Below are positions 49,769-57,760 of a stretch of DNA of 64,000 nt, in pieces. The notes beneath the pieces were generated by a model. It saw only the letters and a program-made list of their open reading frames with translations. It was not told where the DNA came from and ran no database searches. Each line of letters opens with the position of its first letter. Position 1 is the first letter of the stretch. Made by a program: the position numbers and the translations under genes. Origin of the DNA: APNM01 sp040361335. GTDB lineage: Bacteria; Pseudomonadota; Gammaproteobacteria; Nevskiales; Salinisphaeraceae. The stretch is from NCBI RefSeq assembly GCF_040361335.1, contig NZ_APNM01000006.1, positions 62,001 through 126,000 of the forward strand, in the 5' to 3' direction.

Positions 49769-51175
49769 TCAGACCTCCTCCTGGCGCGGATCGACGAAAT
49801 GGCCGTGGACGGCGGCGGCCGCCACCATCACGGGGCTCGCCAGGTGGCTGCGCCCGCCGCGCCCCTGGCGGCCCTCGAAGTTGCGGTTCGAGGTCGAGGC
49901 GCAGCGCTCGCCCTCGGACAGCCGGTCGGGATTCATGCCCAGGCACATCGAGCAGCCGGCGCCGCGCCATTCGAAACCGGCTTCGATGAAGATCCGGTCC
50001 AGCCCCTCGCGCTCGGCCTGCGCCTTGACCAGGCCGCTGCCCGGGACCACCAGGGCCTGCTTGATGTTGGCCGCCACGCGGCGGCCGCGCACCACGGCGG
50101 CGGCGGCCCGCAGGTCCTCGATGCGGGCGTTGGTGCAGGAGCCGATGAAGACCTTGTCCAGCGGCACATCCTGCAGGCGGCTGCCCGGTTTCAGATCCAT
50201 GTAGGCCAGGGCCTCGGTCATCGCCCGGCGCCTGCCGGCGTCGGACTCGTCCGCCGGATCGGGCACGCGGCCGGTGACCGGCATCACCATGCCCGGGGTG
50301 GTGCCCCAGGTGACCTGCGGCTCGATGGTCGCGGCGTCCAGCTCGACCTCGCGGTCGAACACCGCACCCTCGTCGCTGACCAGCTCGCGCCACGCGCTCT
50401 CGGCCCGCGCCAGGGTCTCGCCTTCCGGCGCGTACGGCCGGCCCCGCACGTACTCGATAGTGGTGTCGTCGACCGCGACCATGCCGGCGCGGGCGCCGGC
50501 CTCGATGGACATGTTGCACACGGTCATGCGGCCCTCGACCGACAGCGACCGAATGGCACTGCCGGCGTACTCGATCACGTGGCCGTTGCCGCCGTCGGTG
50601 CCGATCTCGCCGATCAGGGCGAGGATGATGTCCTTGGCGCCCACGCCGGGCCCCAGCTCACCCTCGACACGCACCCGCATGTTGCGGGACTTGGGCATCG
50701 CCAGGCACTGCGTGGCCATCACGTGCTCGATGTCCGAGGTGCCGATGCCGAACCCGAGCGCGCCCAGGGCGCCGTGGGTGGAGGTGTGCGAATCGCCGCA
50801 GACCACGGTCATGCCCGGCAGCGTCAGGCCCTGCTCGGGGCCGATGATGTGGACGATGCCCTGGCGCCGGTCGGTCAGCGGGAACAGGGTGACGCCGAAA
50901 TCGCGGCAGTTGCGTGCCAGTGCCTCGAGCTGGATCTTGGCGATGGGATCGTCGATGCGCTCGCGGTGGACGGTGGGCACGTTGTGGTCCACGACCGCCA
51001 GGGTGGCGGGTATCCGCCAGAAATCGCGCCCGGCCAGACGCATGCCCTCGAAGGCCTGCGGCGAGGACACCTCGTGCACCAGGTGGCGGTCGATATACAG
51101 CAGGGACGTGCCGTCGTCGTTGTCGCACACGACGTGCGCCTCCCAGAGCTTGTCGTACAGGGTCTTGGCGGTCAT
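49769..51175 (-). CDS. leuC: 3-isopropylmalate dehydratase-type large subunit
   Basis: A 468-residue aconitase-superfamily protein: TVVCGDSHTSTHGALGALGFGIGTSD at about 125-150, and the three cluster cysteines in VFIGSCTNARIEDL (near 347) and GCSMCLGMNPD (near 407). LLYIDRHLVHEVSSPQAFEG near the start is LeuC-like. It binds a [4Fe-4S] cluster and works with LeuD encoded two bases downstream. Start MTAKTLYDKLWEAH follows GGAGGAGAA; an upstream ATG in frame would add an unconvincing extension. Confidence 0.94.
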   Translation of the reverse strand: MTAKTLYDKLWEAHVVCDNDDGTSLLYIDRHLVHEVSSPQAFEGMRLAGRDFWRIPATLAVVDHNVPTVHRERIDDPIAKIQLEALARNCRDFGVTLFPLTDRRQGIVHIIGPEQGLTLPGMTVVCGDSHTSTHGALGALGFGIGTSDIEHVMATQCLAMPKSRNMRVRVEGELGPGVGAKDIILALIGEIGTDGGNGHVIEYAGSAIRSLSVEGRMTVCNMSIEAGARAGMVAVDDTTIEYVRGRPYAPEGETLARAESAWRELVSDEGAVFDREVELDAATIEPQVTWGTTPGMVMPVTGRVPDPADESDAGRRRAMTEALAYMDLKPGSRLQDVPLDKVFIGSCTNARIEDLRAAAAVVRGRRVAANIKQALVVPGSGLVKAQAEREGLDRIFIEAGFEWRGAGCSMCLGMNPDRLSEGERCASTSNRNFEGRQGRGGRSHLASPVMVAAAAVHGHFVDPRQEEV

Positions 51176-51203
51176 ATGGTTCTCCTCCGTCCTTGTGTCC
51201 CCG

Positions 51204-52124
51204 CTAGCGGTCGGCGGCATGGCCGGGGCGGAAACTGCGCCCCAGCAGGAACACCCCGGCGAGCGCCATCGCGAAGCCCAGCCATTGCCAGGGCCGCATC
51301 GACTCGCCCAGGAACGCGTATGCCATGCCCACCGTGAACACGGGTCCCAACAGGTTGATCGCCGCCGAGGAGTCGGTATCGATCCGGCGCAGACCCTCGG
51401 CGATCAGCAGGATCGGCAACACCGTCGACACCAGACCCAGACCGACAGCATGGGCGTACACCGGCCATGACTGATCGAGCAGGAGATGCCCCGGCCGGGT
51501 CGCCAGGAAGTGCGCCAGGGTCGCGCCCCCGGCGATGCTCATCAGATAGGTCGAAAAACGCACCGTGGCCAGGCGCCGCACCAGGTCGCCGGCCGTGAGG
51601 TAGTAGGTCGCGAAGATCAGGGCCGCCGCGAGGATCAGCGCCAGCCCCAGCCACTCGCCCTGGAACTGCTCGCGGCCGCCGGCCGCCAGGGTGACCACCA
51701 CGCCGCCGTAGGCCAGCCCCATCGAGAACCAGGTCGCGGCACGCAGGCGCCGGCGGGCGAAGAGCGCCCCGAGCAGCACCACGAAGCAGGGATACAGGAA
51801 CAGCAGGATGCGTTCGAGGATCGCGGTGACTGTCTGCAGCCCGTAGAAATCCAGGAAGGAGGCGAGGTAGTAGCTGGCGAAGCCGGCCCAGGCCATCCGC
51901 AACCAACCGCCCCGCCCCAGCGGCAGGCCCGGCTCGCGCGAGATCAGCAGGAGCAGCCACAGCACCGGCACCGCGACCAGCGAGCGCAGGGTCATCAGCG
52001 TGATCGGGTCCACGCCGTACGGATAGGCGAGCTTGGTGAAGATCGCCTTGGCGGAGAAGCCCAGCACCCCGAGCACGGTGGCAGCATAGCCGATGCGCCG
52101 CCCCGCCCGGCCGCCGTCCGTCAT
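51204..52124 (-). CDS. EamA/DMT-family transporter
   Basis: A 306-residue inner-membrane protein with about ten transmembrane helices in two EamA repeats. Starts MTDGGRAGRRIGYAATVLGV and carries RSLVAVPVLWLLLL, LLFLYPCFVVLLGALFARR and INLLGPVFTVGMAYAFLGE. EamA proteins export or import small metabolites such as amino acids and nucleotides. As first gene of an operon with leuCD it may carry an organic acid substrate or product. A good sigma-54 promoter lies about 105-120 bases upstream. Confidence 0.92.
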   Translation of the reverse strand: MTDGGRAGRRIGYAATVLGVLGFSAKAIFTKLAYPYGVDPITLMTLRSLVAVPVLWLLLLISREPGLPLGRGGWLRMAWAGFASYYLASFLDFYGLQTVTAILERILLFLYPCFVVLLGALFARRRLRAATWFSMGLAYGGVVVTLAAGGREQFQGEWLGLALILAAALIFATYYLTAGDLVRRLATVRFSTYLMSIAGGATLAHFLATRPGHLLLDQSWPVYAHAVGLGLVSTVLPILLIAEGLRRIDTDSSAAINLLGPVFTVGMAYAFLGESMRPWQWLGFAMALAGVFLLGRSFRPGHAADR

Positions 52125-52227
52125 GGTCACCGGTCGCGGTGCGCGGCGGGACGATTCCGCCGCGGCGCGACCGGCCGTCGGCGATCGCCATCGTCGCTCG
52201 TCGTCTCGACACTCATACGGGGACGAT

Positions 52228-52244
52228 CGCAAGCTTCGCGCCAG
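52228..52244 (-). promoter_or_regulatory. Sigma-54 promoter for the EamA-leuCD-VOC operon
   Basis: Minus strand TCTGGCGCGAAGCTTGCGA in part: TGGCGCG, then TTGC, with ten bases between GG and GC. One mismatch in the -24 box. Predicted start near 52217, a leader of about 93 bases. Confidence 0.78.
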
Positions 52245-52350
52245 ACCGATCCGATCGGGGAGACCGCCCGCAAGTCATTGTCGAAACGGATGAAACCGCG
52301 TCGCCCGTCGGCCTCCGGCAAAATCCGCGGCAACGGCTGTTTCAGCCCCG

Positions 52351-52371
52351 TTACCGTCACGTTTCGCATCT
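52351..52371. promoter_or_regulatory. Candidate upstream activator site E
   Basis: GTTAC, six bases, GTTTCGCATC. It matches the core of site A at 17 of 21 positions and lies 134-154 bases upstream of the predicted EamA start, at the same distance as site A from its own promoter. Confidence 0.55.
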
Positions 52372-52521
52372 GCGCCTGTGTGCGCCGGAACGCGCCCCGC
52401 CAGGCACTAAGGTTCGCTCCCGTACGGCCGATCTATGGCCTATCGGCCGCGGTAGCACGGAACCCGCCCGGACACGGGCGATCGCGGGGCGGCCGACCGA
52501 TTGGCATACGGGTGAACGTTT

Positions 52522-53688
52522 ATGGCAAGACCGCAGTCTGCCTTGGGACCGACCTTCGCCGCGGGACGGCGGCGCCGCTGGCGCGGCCTGCCCGAGCTGG
52601 GCTTCCGCCCGGCCATGGAGGCACGTTTCCGCGATTACAAGATGGACCGGCGCCGCGGCCTCATGAGCGTCGGCCTGCTCCTGGCCGCGGGCATGCAGCT
52701 CGCGTTCGTCTTCCTGGATCGCGTCGTGCTGGGCGGCCACATGGCCTGGTGGGAGGCGGGGCTGCTGATCGGTCTGGTCACGGTGCCACAGGCCGGACTG
52801 GCCCTACTGGTGCGCACGCGTCTGTCGTCGGACAACCTGCGCCGTGCCGTACCCGCCGCGGTCGTCTGGGGCGCCCTCGTGATCTGCGCCTTGCTCGCGG
52901 TCGGGCCCGGTATGCGCAACGGCCTGCCGTATGCCTGGGAGGCGACCATCCTGCTGGTGATCTTCGCCTGCGTGTTCACCGGCCTGCGCTTCAGCCGGCT
53001 GCTGGCGCTCTGCCTGTTGGTCTTCGCGGCTTACCTGGGCTTCCAGATCCTGGCGAACGCGGATTACCGGGCCCTGATCTACGGCGCCTATTTCCTCGCG
53101 ATGGCGGGCACGCTGAGTCTGACCGGCGAGTACCTGCTGGAGCGCAGCGAGCGTTTCGAGTACCTGTTCCGGCTGCGCCTCAACCGCCAGATCGACCGCG
53201 ACCCGCTCACCGGCCTGAGCAACCGGCGCGTGCTCTACCGCTCGCTGCGCACCGTCCTGGACCTGGGACGGCGGCAACAGCGGTACGTGGCGGTGGCGAT
53301 GATCGATGTCGACGGCTTCAAGGAGTACAACGACCGCTTCGGACACCTCGCCGGCGACCGCCACCTGCGCCGGGTGGCGGCGGTGTTGCGCAAGGCGGCG
53401 CACCGCCCGCTGGACTGCGCCGCGCGCTTCGGCGGCGACGAGTTCTGCATGATCTGGTACGACGTCGGCCCCGACGGCGCCGAACGTATCGCCGAGCGCA
53501 TCGACGAGTTGGCCCGCGAGGCCGGACTGGCGGGCACGCTCAGCATCGGCAGCGTGGTGATCCCGCCGGACGAGTTCAGCGAACGCGGCGCCGTTAACAC
53601 GCGCACCGCCGATATCGTCCTCCAGTACGCCGACCGCCAGCTCTATCGCGAGAAACTGCGGCGCAACGGCGGGGCCGGGGACGCTTGA
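52522..53688 (+). CDS. Membrane-bound diguanylate cyclase (GGDEF)
   Basis: A 388-residue protein: about six transmembrane helices (residues 45-200; LMSVGLLLAAGMQLAFVFLD first), then a GGDEF domain with DPLTGLSNRRVLYRSL (near 215), MIDVDGFKEYNDRFGHLAGD and the active motif ARFGGDEFCMIW (near 305). The catalytic motif is intact, so it should make cyclic di-GMP. No RxxD inhibitory site is seen before the motif. The start ATG has a poor ribosome site; downstream ATGs exist (residues 32, 41), so the first 30 basic residues are uncertain. Confidence 0.9.
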   Translation: MARPQSALGPTFAAGRRRRWRGLPELGFRPAMEARFRDYKMDRRRGLMSVGLLLAAGMQLAFVFLDRVVLGGHMAWWEAGLLIGLVTVPQAGLALLVRTRLSSDNLRRAVPAAVVWGALVICALLAVGPGMRNGLPYAWEATILLVIFACVFTGLRFSRLLALCLLVFAAYLGFQILANADYRALIYGAYFLAMAGTLSLTGEYLLERSERFEYLFRLRLNRQIDRDPLTGLSNRRVLYRSLRTVLDLGRRQQRYVAVAMIDVDGFKEYNDRFGHLAGDRHLRRVAAVLRKAAHRPLDCAARFGGDEFCMIWYDVGPDGAERIAERIDELAREAGLAGTLSIGSVVIPPDEFSERGAVNTRTADIVLQYADRQLYREKLRRNGGAGDA

Positions 53689-53696
53689 TCCCCGCG

Positions 53697-54146
53697 ATGG
53701 CCAATCGCGGCGGCAGCGTCAGGCCCGGCACCATGTCCTTCGGCAACCACGCCGCGATATTCCGGGCCGATGCCGTCCGGCGGCTGATCGAGCACGCGCG
53801 GACGTGCCGGCGCCACGCGGAAGCGTCCCCCGACTCGGCGGGCCACGCCGGAGGCCCGGATGGCGCGCCGGCCGGCCTGCACCTGGTCGCCGACATCGCC
53901 GTGTACCTGACCTCGAACGGGCTGCCGCCGATGGCCGCCGACAACGGCTCCGGCGTGTTCGCGGCCTATGCCGAGCAGTTCTATCCGCTCAAACCCGACC
54001 CGACCCGGCCCGCGGCGGACGACGAACCGGTCGTGGCATGCCGCTTCGTGCCGCTGGAACAGATCGAGCCCATGGCCGAGGTGTACGATCATCTGTTCAT
54101 AAAGCTCCGCGGCGACGATCTGGAGATCGGCGGCTTCAACGCCTGA
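53697..54146 (+). CDS. DUF3085 domain protein
   Basis: About 149 residues. The DUF3085-like core reads AIFRADAVRRLIEHARTC, HLVADIAVYLTSNGLPPM (near 62) and CRFVPLEQIEPMAEVYDHLF. Function unknown. The start is unclear: TTG at 53685 overlaps the GGDEF stop, ATG at 53697 and ATG at 53733 are all in frame and none has a strong ribosome site. I give the middle one. It directly follows the GGDEF gene and probably shares its transcript. Confidence 0.72.
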   Translation: MANRGGSVRPGTMSFGNHAAIFRADAVRRLIEHARTCRRHAEASPDSAGHAGGPDGAPAGLHLVADIAVYLTSNGLPPMAADNGSGVFAAYAEQFYPLKPDPTRPAADDEPVVACRFVPLEQIEPMAEVYDHLFIKLRGDDLEIGGFNA

Positions 54147-54246
54147 CCGAACGCCGCGCCCCGCTTTTACCGGCGGGGTGAAAATTCTGTAGGGTATATA
54201 CGGGGACGCCCGAAGGCACTTCGAAAACGGGGCGTTGGGGGACAAC

Positions 54247-56844
54247 GTGACGGGACACTACGGGATTGCGGTGATCGGCGCCGGTCCGGCGGGCCTCAGT
54301 GCCGCCGGGCGTGCCGCGGAGCACGATGCGCAGGACGGCGAGGCCGGCCATATCCTGCTGGAAGGTGCGCCGCACCACGCCAACACCATCCAGCGCTACC
54401 AGAAGGGCAAGCACGTCATGGACGAGCCGGGCTACCTCGACCTGAGGAGCCCGATCGAGTTCAATGCCGGCACCCGCGAGGCCATCCTCGATACCTGGGC
54501 GGAGGACATCCGCGCCACCGGGATCAATCTGCAATGCGGCGCCGAAGTCACCGCCATCGACGGCGAGCGCGGCGACTTCACCCTGCGCTGCGCCGACGGC
54601 ACGGAGATCACCGCCGACAACGTGATCCTGGCCATCGGCACCCAGGGCAACCCCCGCAGGCTCGGCGTCGAGGGCGACGATTCCGCCTTCGTCCAGTACC
54701 AGCTCGACGATCCCGACGAATACGCCGACGAGGATATCGTCGTGGTGGGCGCGGGCGACGCCGCCATCGAGAACGCTCTGGGCCTGGCGCGCCAGAATCG
54801 GGTGGTGATCGTCAATCGGCGCAACGAGTTCAGCCGCGCCAAGCAGGGCAACCTGGACGCGGTCCTGGCGGCGATCAACGACCGCGACCTGGCGTTCTCC
54901 TGCCGCTACCAGAGCAACGTCAAGGGCCTGCAACCGCCGTCCGCGCCGGGCGAACCCGGCGCCATCGTGCTGGATACCCCGGACGGCGAGGAAGCCATTC
55001 CCTGCCACCGCGTGATCGCGCGCCTGGGCTCCATCCCGCCGCGCGGCTTCCTGGAGCGCTGCGGCATCGAGCTGCCCAACGAGTCGCCCGAGGCCCTGCC
55101 GGAGCTGGACGAGCATTACCAGTCCAACGTGCCGGGCCTGTACGTGATCGGCGCCCTCGCCGGCTACCCGCTGATCAAGCAGGCGATGAACCAGGGCCAC
55201 GACGTGGTCGAGTTCATCAAGGGCCACGACATCAAGCCGGTCGAGCACCCGCTGCTGCAGCTCAAGTTCGGCCTCCTGCCCTACCGCGCCGACGTCGACG
55301 AGATCCTGGCGCTGTACCAGCAGCGGGTACCGATGTTCGCGCGCATGAACACTCTGGCCTTCCGCGAACTGATCCTGGAAAGCGAAATCCGCTACGCGGT
55401 GGGCGACGAGACGGCGCACGAGGAACTGCGCGAGCGCCGGCGCACCCTGCGCGAACGGCGCATCGCCGAGATCGAGCAGGCCCGCGCCGACGAGGACCGG
55501 CGTCGCAGCGAGGCCGGCAAGCCGCCCAAGCCGCGGCGGCCGGTCGAGGAGCCCGATATCACCAAGCTGCTGCGGGCCGGCGATTATGTCTACCGCGACG
55601 GCGAATACACCAACACCTTCTTCACCATCGTCGAGGGCGAGGTCACGCTGCGCTCGGACAACGGTCCCGAGACCCGACTCACCGCCGGCCAGTTCTTCGG
55701 CGAGATGAGCCTGCTGTCGGGCCGGCCGCGCATCGGCGACGCCGTGGTCTCGGCCGACACCATCCTGATCGAGACGCCGCGGCGCACCATGGTCAAGCTG
55801 ATGGCGGCGAACGCCGAAGTGGCCGAGGGCATCGAGACCGTCTTCCTGCAGCGCACGCTGCAGCAGTTCTTCGCCCCGTCGGTCAGCTACAGCGCGCTGC
55901 GCGACATCGCGCGGCAGGTGACCACCAGCCGCTTCAACCGGGGCGACACCATCTACAGCGAGGGCGATACCGGCGACCGCCTGTACCTGATCCGCAGCGG
56001 CACCGTCGCCCTGACCAGCCGGCGCGACGGCCGCGAGATCGCCGTGGGCCATCCCCAGTCCGGACAGACCTTCGGCCAGATGGCGCTGATGGGCGATCCG
56101 GTGCGCCGCGAGTCGGCGGTGGCGGCGGTGCGCACCGAGGTCATCGAGATCGAGCGCGAGGAATTCCTGGCGCTGTTGCGCAAGTCGCCGGACTCGGTGC
56201 CCCAGCTACAGGCGGAGACCACCCGGCAGTTGCAACAGGCCTCGCGGATGGAGGCGGTGCCGGAAAGCAGTTCCGTGATCTCCTTCCTCCTGGACCAGGG
56301 CCTGGGCGAGGCCACCGACGCGTTGGTGATCGACGAGACCCTGTGCATCGGCTGCGACAACTGCGAGATCGCCTGCGCGGAGACCCATGACGGCGTCTCC
56401 CGCCTGAACCGCAAGGCCGGCATGCGCTTCGCGCACGTCAACCTGCCGATCGCCTGCCGCCACTGCGAGCAGCCCCACTGCATGAAGGAATGCCCGCCGG
56501 ACGCGATCCACCGCGAGCCCAGCGGCGAGGTATTCATCGACGACTCCTGCATCGGCTGCGGCAACTGCGAGACCAACTGCCCGTACGACGTCATCAAGAT
56601 GTCCTACGAGCCGCCCAAGAAGCCCGGCCTGCTGCAGTGGCTGCTCATGGGCCGCGGTCCGGGGCCGGGCGAGGATCCGCTGGCCGAGCCGACCGAGGCC
56701 GCGCAGGAGGCCGGCAAGAAGGCCGTGAAATGCGACGCCTGCCGCGACCGGCCCGCGGGCCCGGCCTGCGTCCAGTCGTGCCCGACCGGCGCCGCCGTGC
56801 GGCTGAGCCCGGCGGACTTCGCGGACCTGGCAGAACGGAACTGA
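54247..56844 (+). CDS. Fused flavoprotein / two cNMP-binding domains / four-cluster ferredoxin
   Basis: About 865 residues. Order: an FAD/NAD(P) oxidoreductase of thioredoxin-reductase/YpdA type (GAGPAGLSAAG near 10; second nucleotide motif VVVGAGDAAIENALG near 165), a charged helical linker (about 400-435), two cyclic-nucleotide-binding domains (about 435-530 with GEMSLLSGRPRIGDAVV; about 555-650 with GQMALMGDPVRRESAV), then a ferredoxin with 16 cysteines in four groups (CIGCDNCEIAC; CRHCEQPHCMKEC; CIGCGNCETNC; CDACRDRPAGPACVQSC) as in NrfC/DmsB. The canonical CxxC of thioredoxin reductases is missing. It should carry electrons between NAD(P)H and the membrane genes that follow. Start: GTG at 54247 with GGGGGAC before it; TTG at 54235 is the alternative. 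Confidence 0.92.
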   Translation: MTGHYGIAVIGAGPAGLSAAGRAAEHDAQDGEAGHILLEGAPHHANTIQRYQKGKHVMDEPGYLDLRSPIEFNAGTREAILDTWAEDIRATGINLQCGAEVTAIDGERGDFTLRCADGTEITADNVILAIGTQGNPRRLGVEGDDSAFVQYQLDDPDEYADEDIVVVGAGDAAIENALGLARQNRVVIVNRRNEFSRAKQGNLDAVLAAINDRDLAFSCRYQSNVKGLQPPSAPGEPGAIVLDTPDGEEAIPCHRVIARLGSIPPRGFLERCGIELPNESPEALPELDEHYQSNVPGLYVIGALAGYPLIKQAMNQGHDVVEFIKGHDIKPVEHPLLQLKFGLLPYRADVDEILALYQQRVPMFARMNTLAFRELILESEIRYAVGDETAHEELRERRRTLRERRIAEIEQARADEDRRRSEAGKPPKPRRPVEEPDITKLLRAGDYVYRDGEYTNTFFTIVEGEVTLRSDNGPETRLTAGQFFGEMSLLSGRPRIGDAVVSADTILIETPRRTMVKLMAANAEVAEGIETVFLQRTLQQFFAPSVSYSALRDIARQVTTSRFNRGDTIYSEGDTGDRLYLIRSGTVALTSRRDGREIAVGHPQSGQTFGQMALMGDPVRRESAVAAVRTEVIEIEREEFLALLRKSPDSVPQLQAETTRQLQQASRMEAVPESSSVISFLLDQGLGEATDALVIDETLCIGCDNCEIACAETHDGVSRLNRKAGMRFAHVNLPIACRHCEQPHCMKECPPDAIHREPSGEVFIDDSCIGCGNCETNCPYDVIKMSYEPPKKPGLLQWLLMGRGPGPGEDPLAEPTEAAQEAGKKAVKCDACRDRPAGPACVQSCPTGAAVRLSPADFADLAERN

Positions 56845-56862
56845 TCAACGAGGAGCGGGACC

Positions 56863-57756
56863 CTGTACGTCAACATCCTCAGATTCGCGGGGCGGCGCTA
56901 TCTCTGGTGGTCACTGGCACTGGTGGCCGCCAGCGCCGGCATCTACCTGAGCCAGGACCCGGCCCTGCCGCCCAACGGCGGCAGTTGGCAGGGCTACACC
57001 CTGGGCGGCCTGGGCCTGGCCCTGATCCTGTGGCTGGCCTGGCTGGGCATCCGCAAGCGCCAGTACCGCAACAATCGCGGCACGTTGGAGGGCTGGGCCT
57101 CCGCGCACGTCTACCTGGGCGGGATCGCCCTGCCGGTGGCGGCCACCCTGCACGGCGGCTTCCAGTTCGGCCTGAATGTCCACACCCTGGCCTACGCGCT
57201 CATGGCCGGCGTCATACTGAGCGGCCTGTACGGGCTGTACACCTATCTGCGCTTCCCGCCACTGCTGGTGCGCAACCGCGGCGACCAGTCCATGGACGAG
57301 CGTCTCGCGGAGCTCGACCGCATCGACAAGGAAGCCCTGGAAACCGCTTCGCGGTGCGACGAGAGCGTGCATACCGCGGTCCACAGCGCGCTCGACCGCA
57401 CCGCCGTGGGCGGCGGCTTCCGCGACCAGCTTTTCGCGCGCGACCGCTCGCGGGTACTGCTGCCGGGCACCGGCAAGCGCGAGGGCCGCAATGTCCTGGT
57501 CGCCAACCGCGGGCAGCGGGCGGTGGTCGACTACCTGGCGCAACGGATTCCCGACACCAGCAAGCACGGCGAGGCCGAACGCCTGCGCGAACTGCTGTAC
57601 GTCTTCGGGCGCCGCGCCGAGCTGCTGCAGCGCCTGCGCCGCGAGATCAGCCTGCAGTTGCGCATGAAGCTGTGGCTGGCCATTCATGTTCCATTGACCG
57701 TGGCCCTGCTCGCGGCGCTGACGGTCCACGTCGTCACGGTGTTCTTCTACTGGTAG
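56863..57756 (+). CDS. Cytochrome-b-like membrane protein, probable CTG start
   Basis: About 297 residues. Helices at about 14-32 (YLWWSLALVAASAGIYLS), 48-66, 83-100, 108-128 and 272-294. Histidines in SAHVYLGG, TLHGGFQFG and NVHTLAYAL (about 84, 97, 107), and late LAIHVPLTVALL and LTVHVVTVFFYW, could ligate b-type haems. A long cytoplasmic charged loop (about 130-265) separates the helix groups. The frame opens at CTG 56863 seven bases after AGGAG; the only later start (GTG 56923) would remove most of the first helix and has no ribosome site. Probably passes electrons from the fused flavoprotein to the haem proteins that follow. Confidence 0.82.
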   Translation: MYVNILRFAGRRYLWWSLALVAASAGIYLSQDPALPPNGGSWQGYTLGGLGLALILWLAWLGIRKRQYRNNRGTLEGWASAHVYLGGIALPVAATLHGGFQFGLNVHTLAYALMAGVILSGLYGLYTYLRFPPLLVRNRGDQSMDERLAELDRIDKEALETASRCDESVHTAVHSALDRTAVGGGFRDQLFARDRSRVLLPGTGKREGRNVLVANRGQRAVVDYLAQRIPDTSKHGEAERLRELLYVFGRRAELLQRLRREISLQLRMKLWLAIHVPLTVALLAALTVHVVTVFFYW

Positions 57757-57760
57757 CCCG

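Larger units (their letters stand above)
52125..52521. other. Divergent regulatory region between EamA and GGDEF genes
   Basis: 397 bases with a minus-strand sigma-54 promoter (52228-52244) and the best match to activator site A (52351-52371). Nothing further recognised; no clear promoter for the GGDEF gene. Confidence 0.6.

Noticed and set aside
54181..54215. A sigma-70 promoter (TATATAC) before the fused flavoprotein gene
   Set aside because: A -10-like TATATA is present, but no -35 box lies at a proper distance; it was not listed as a feature.
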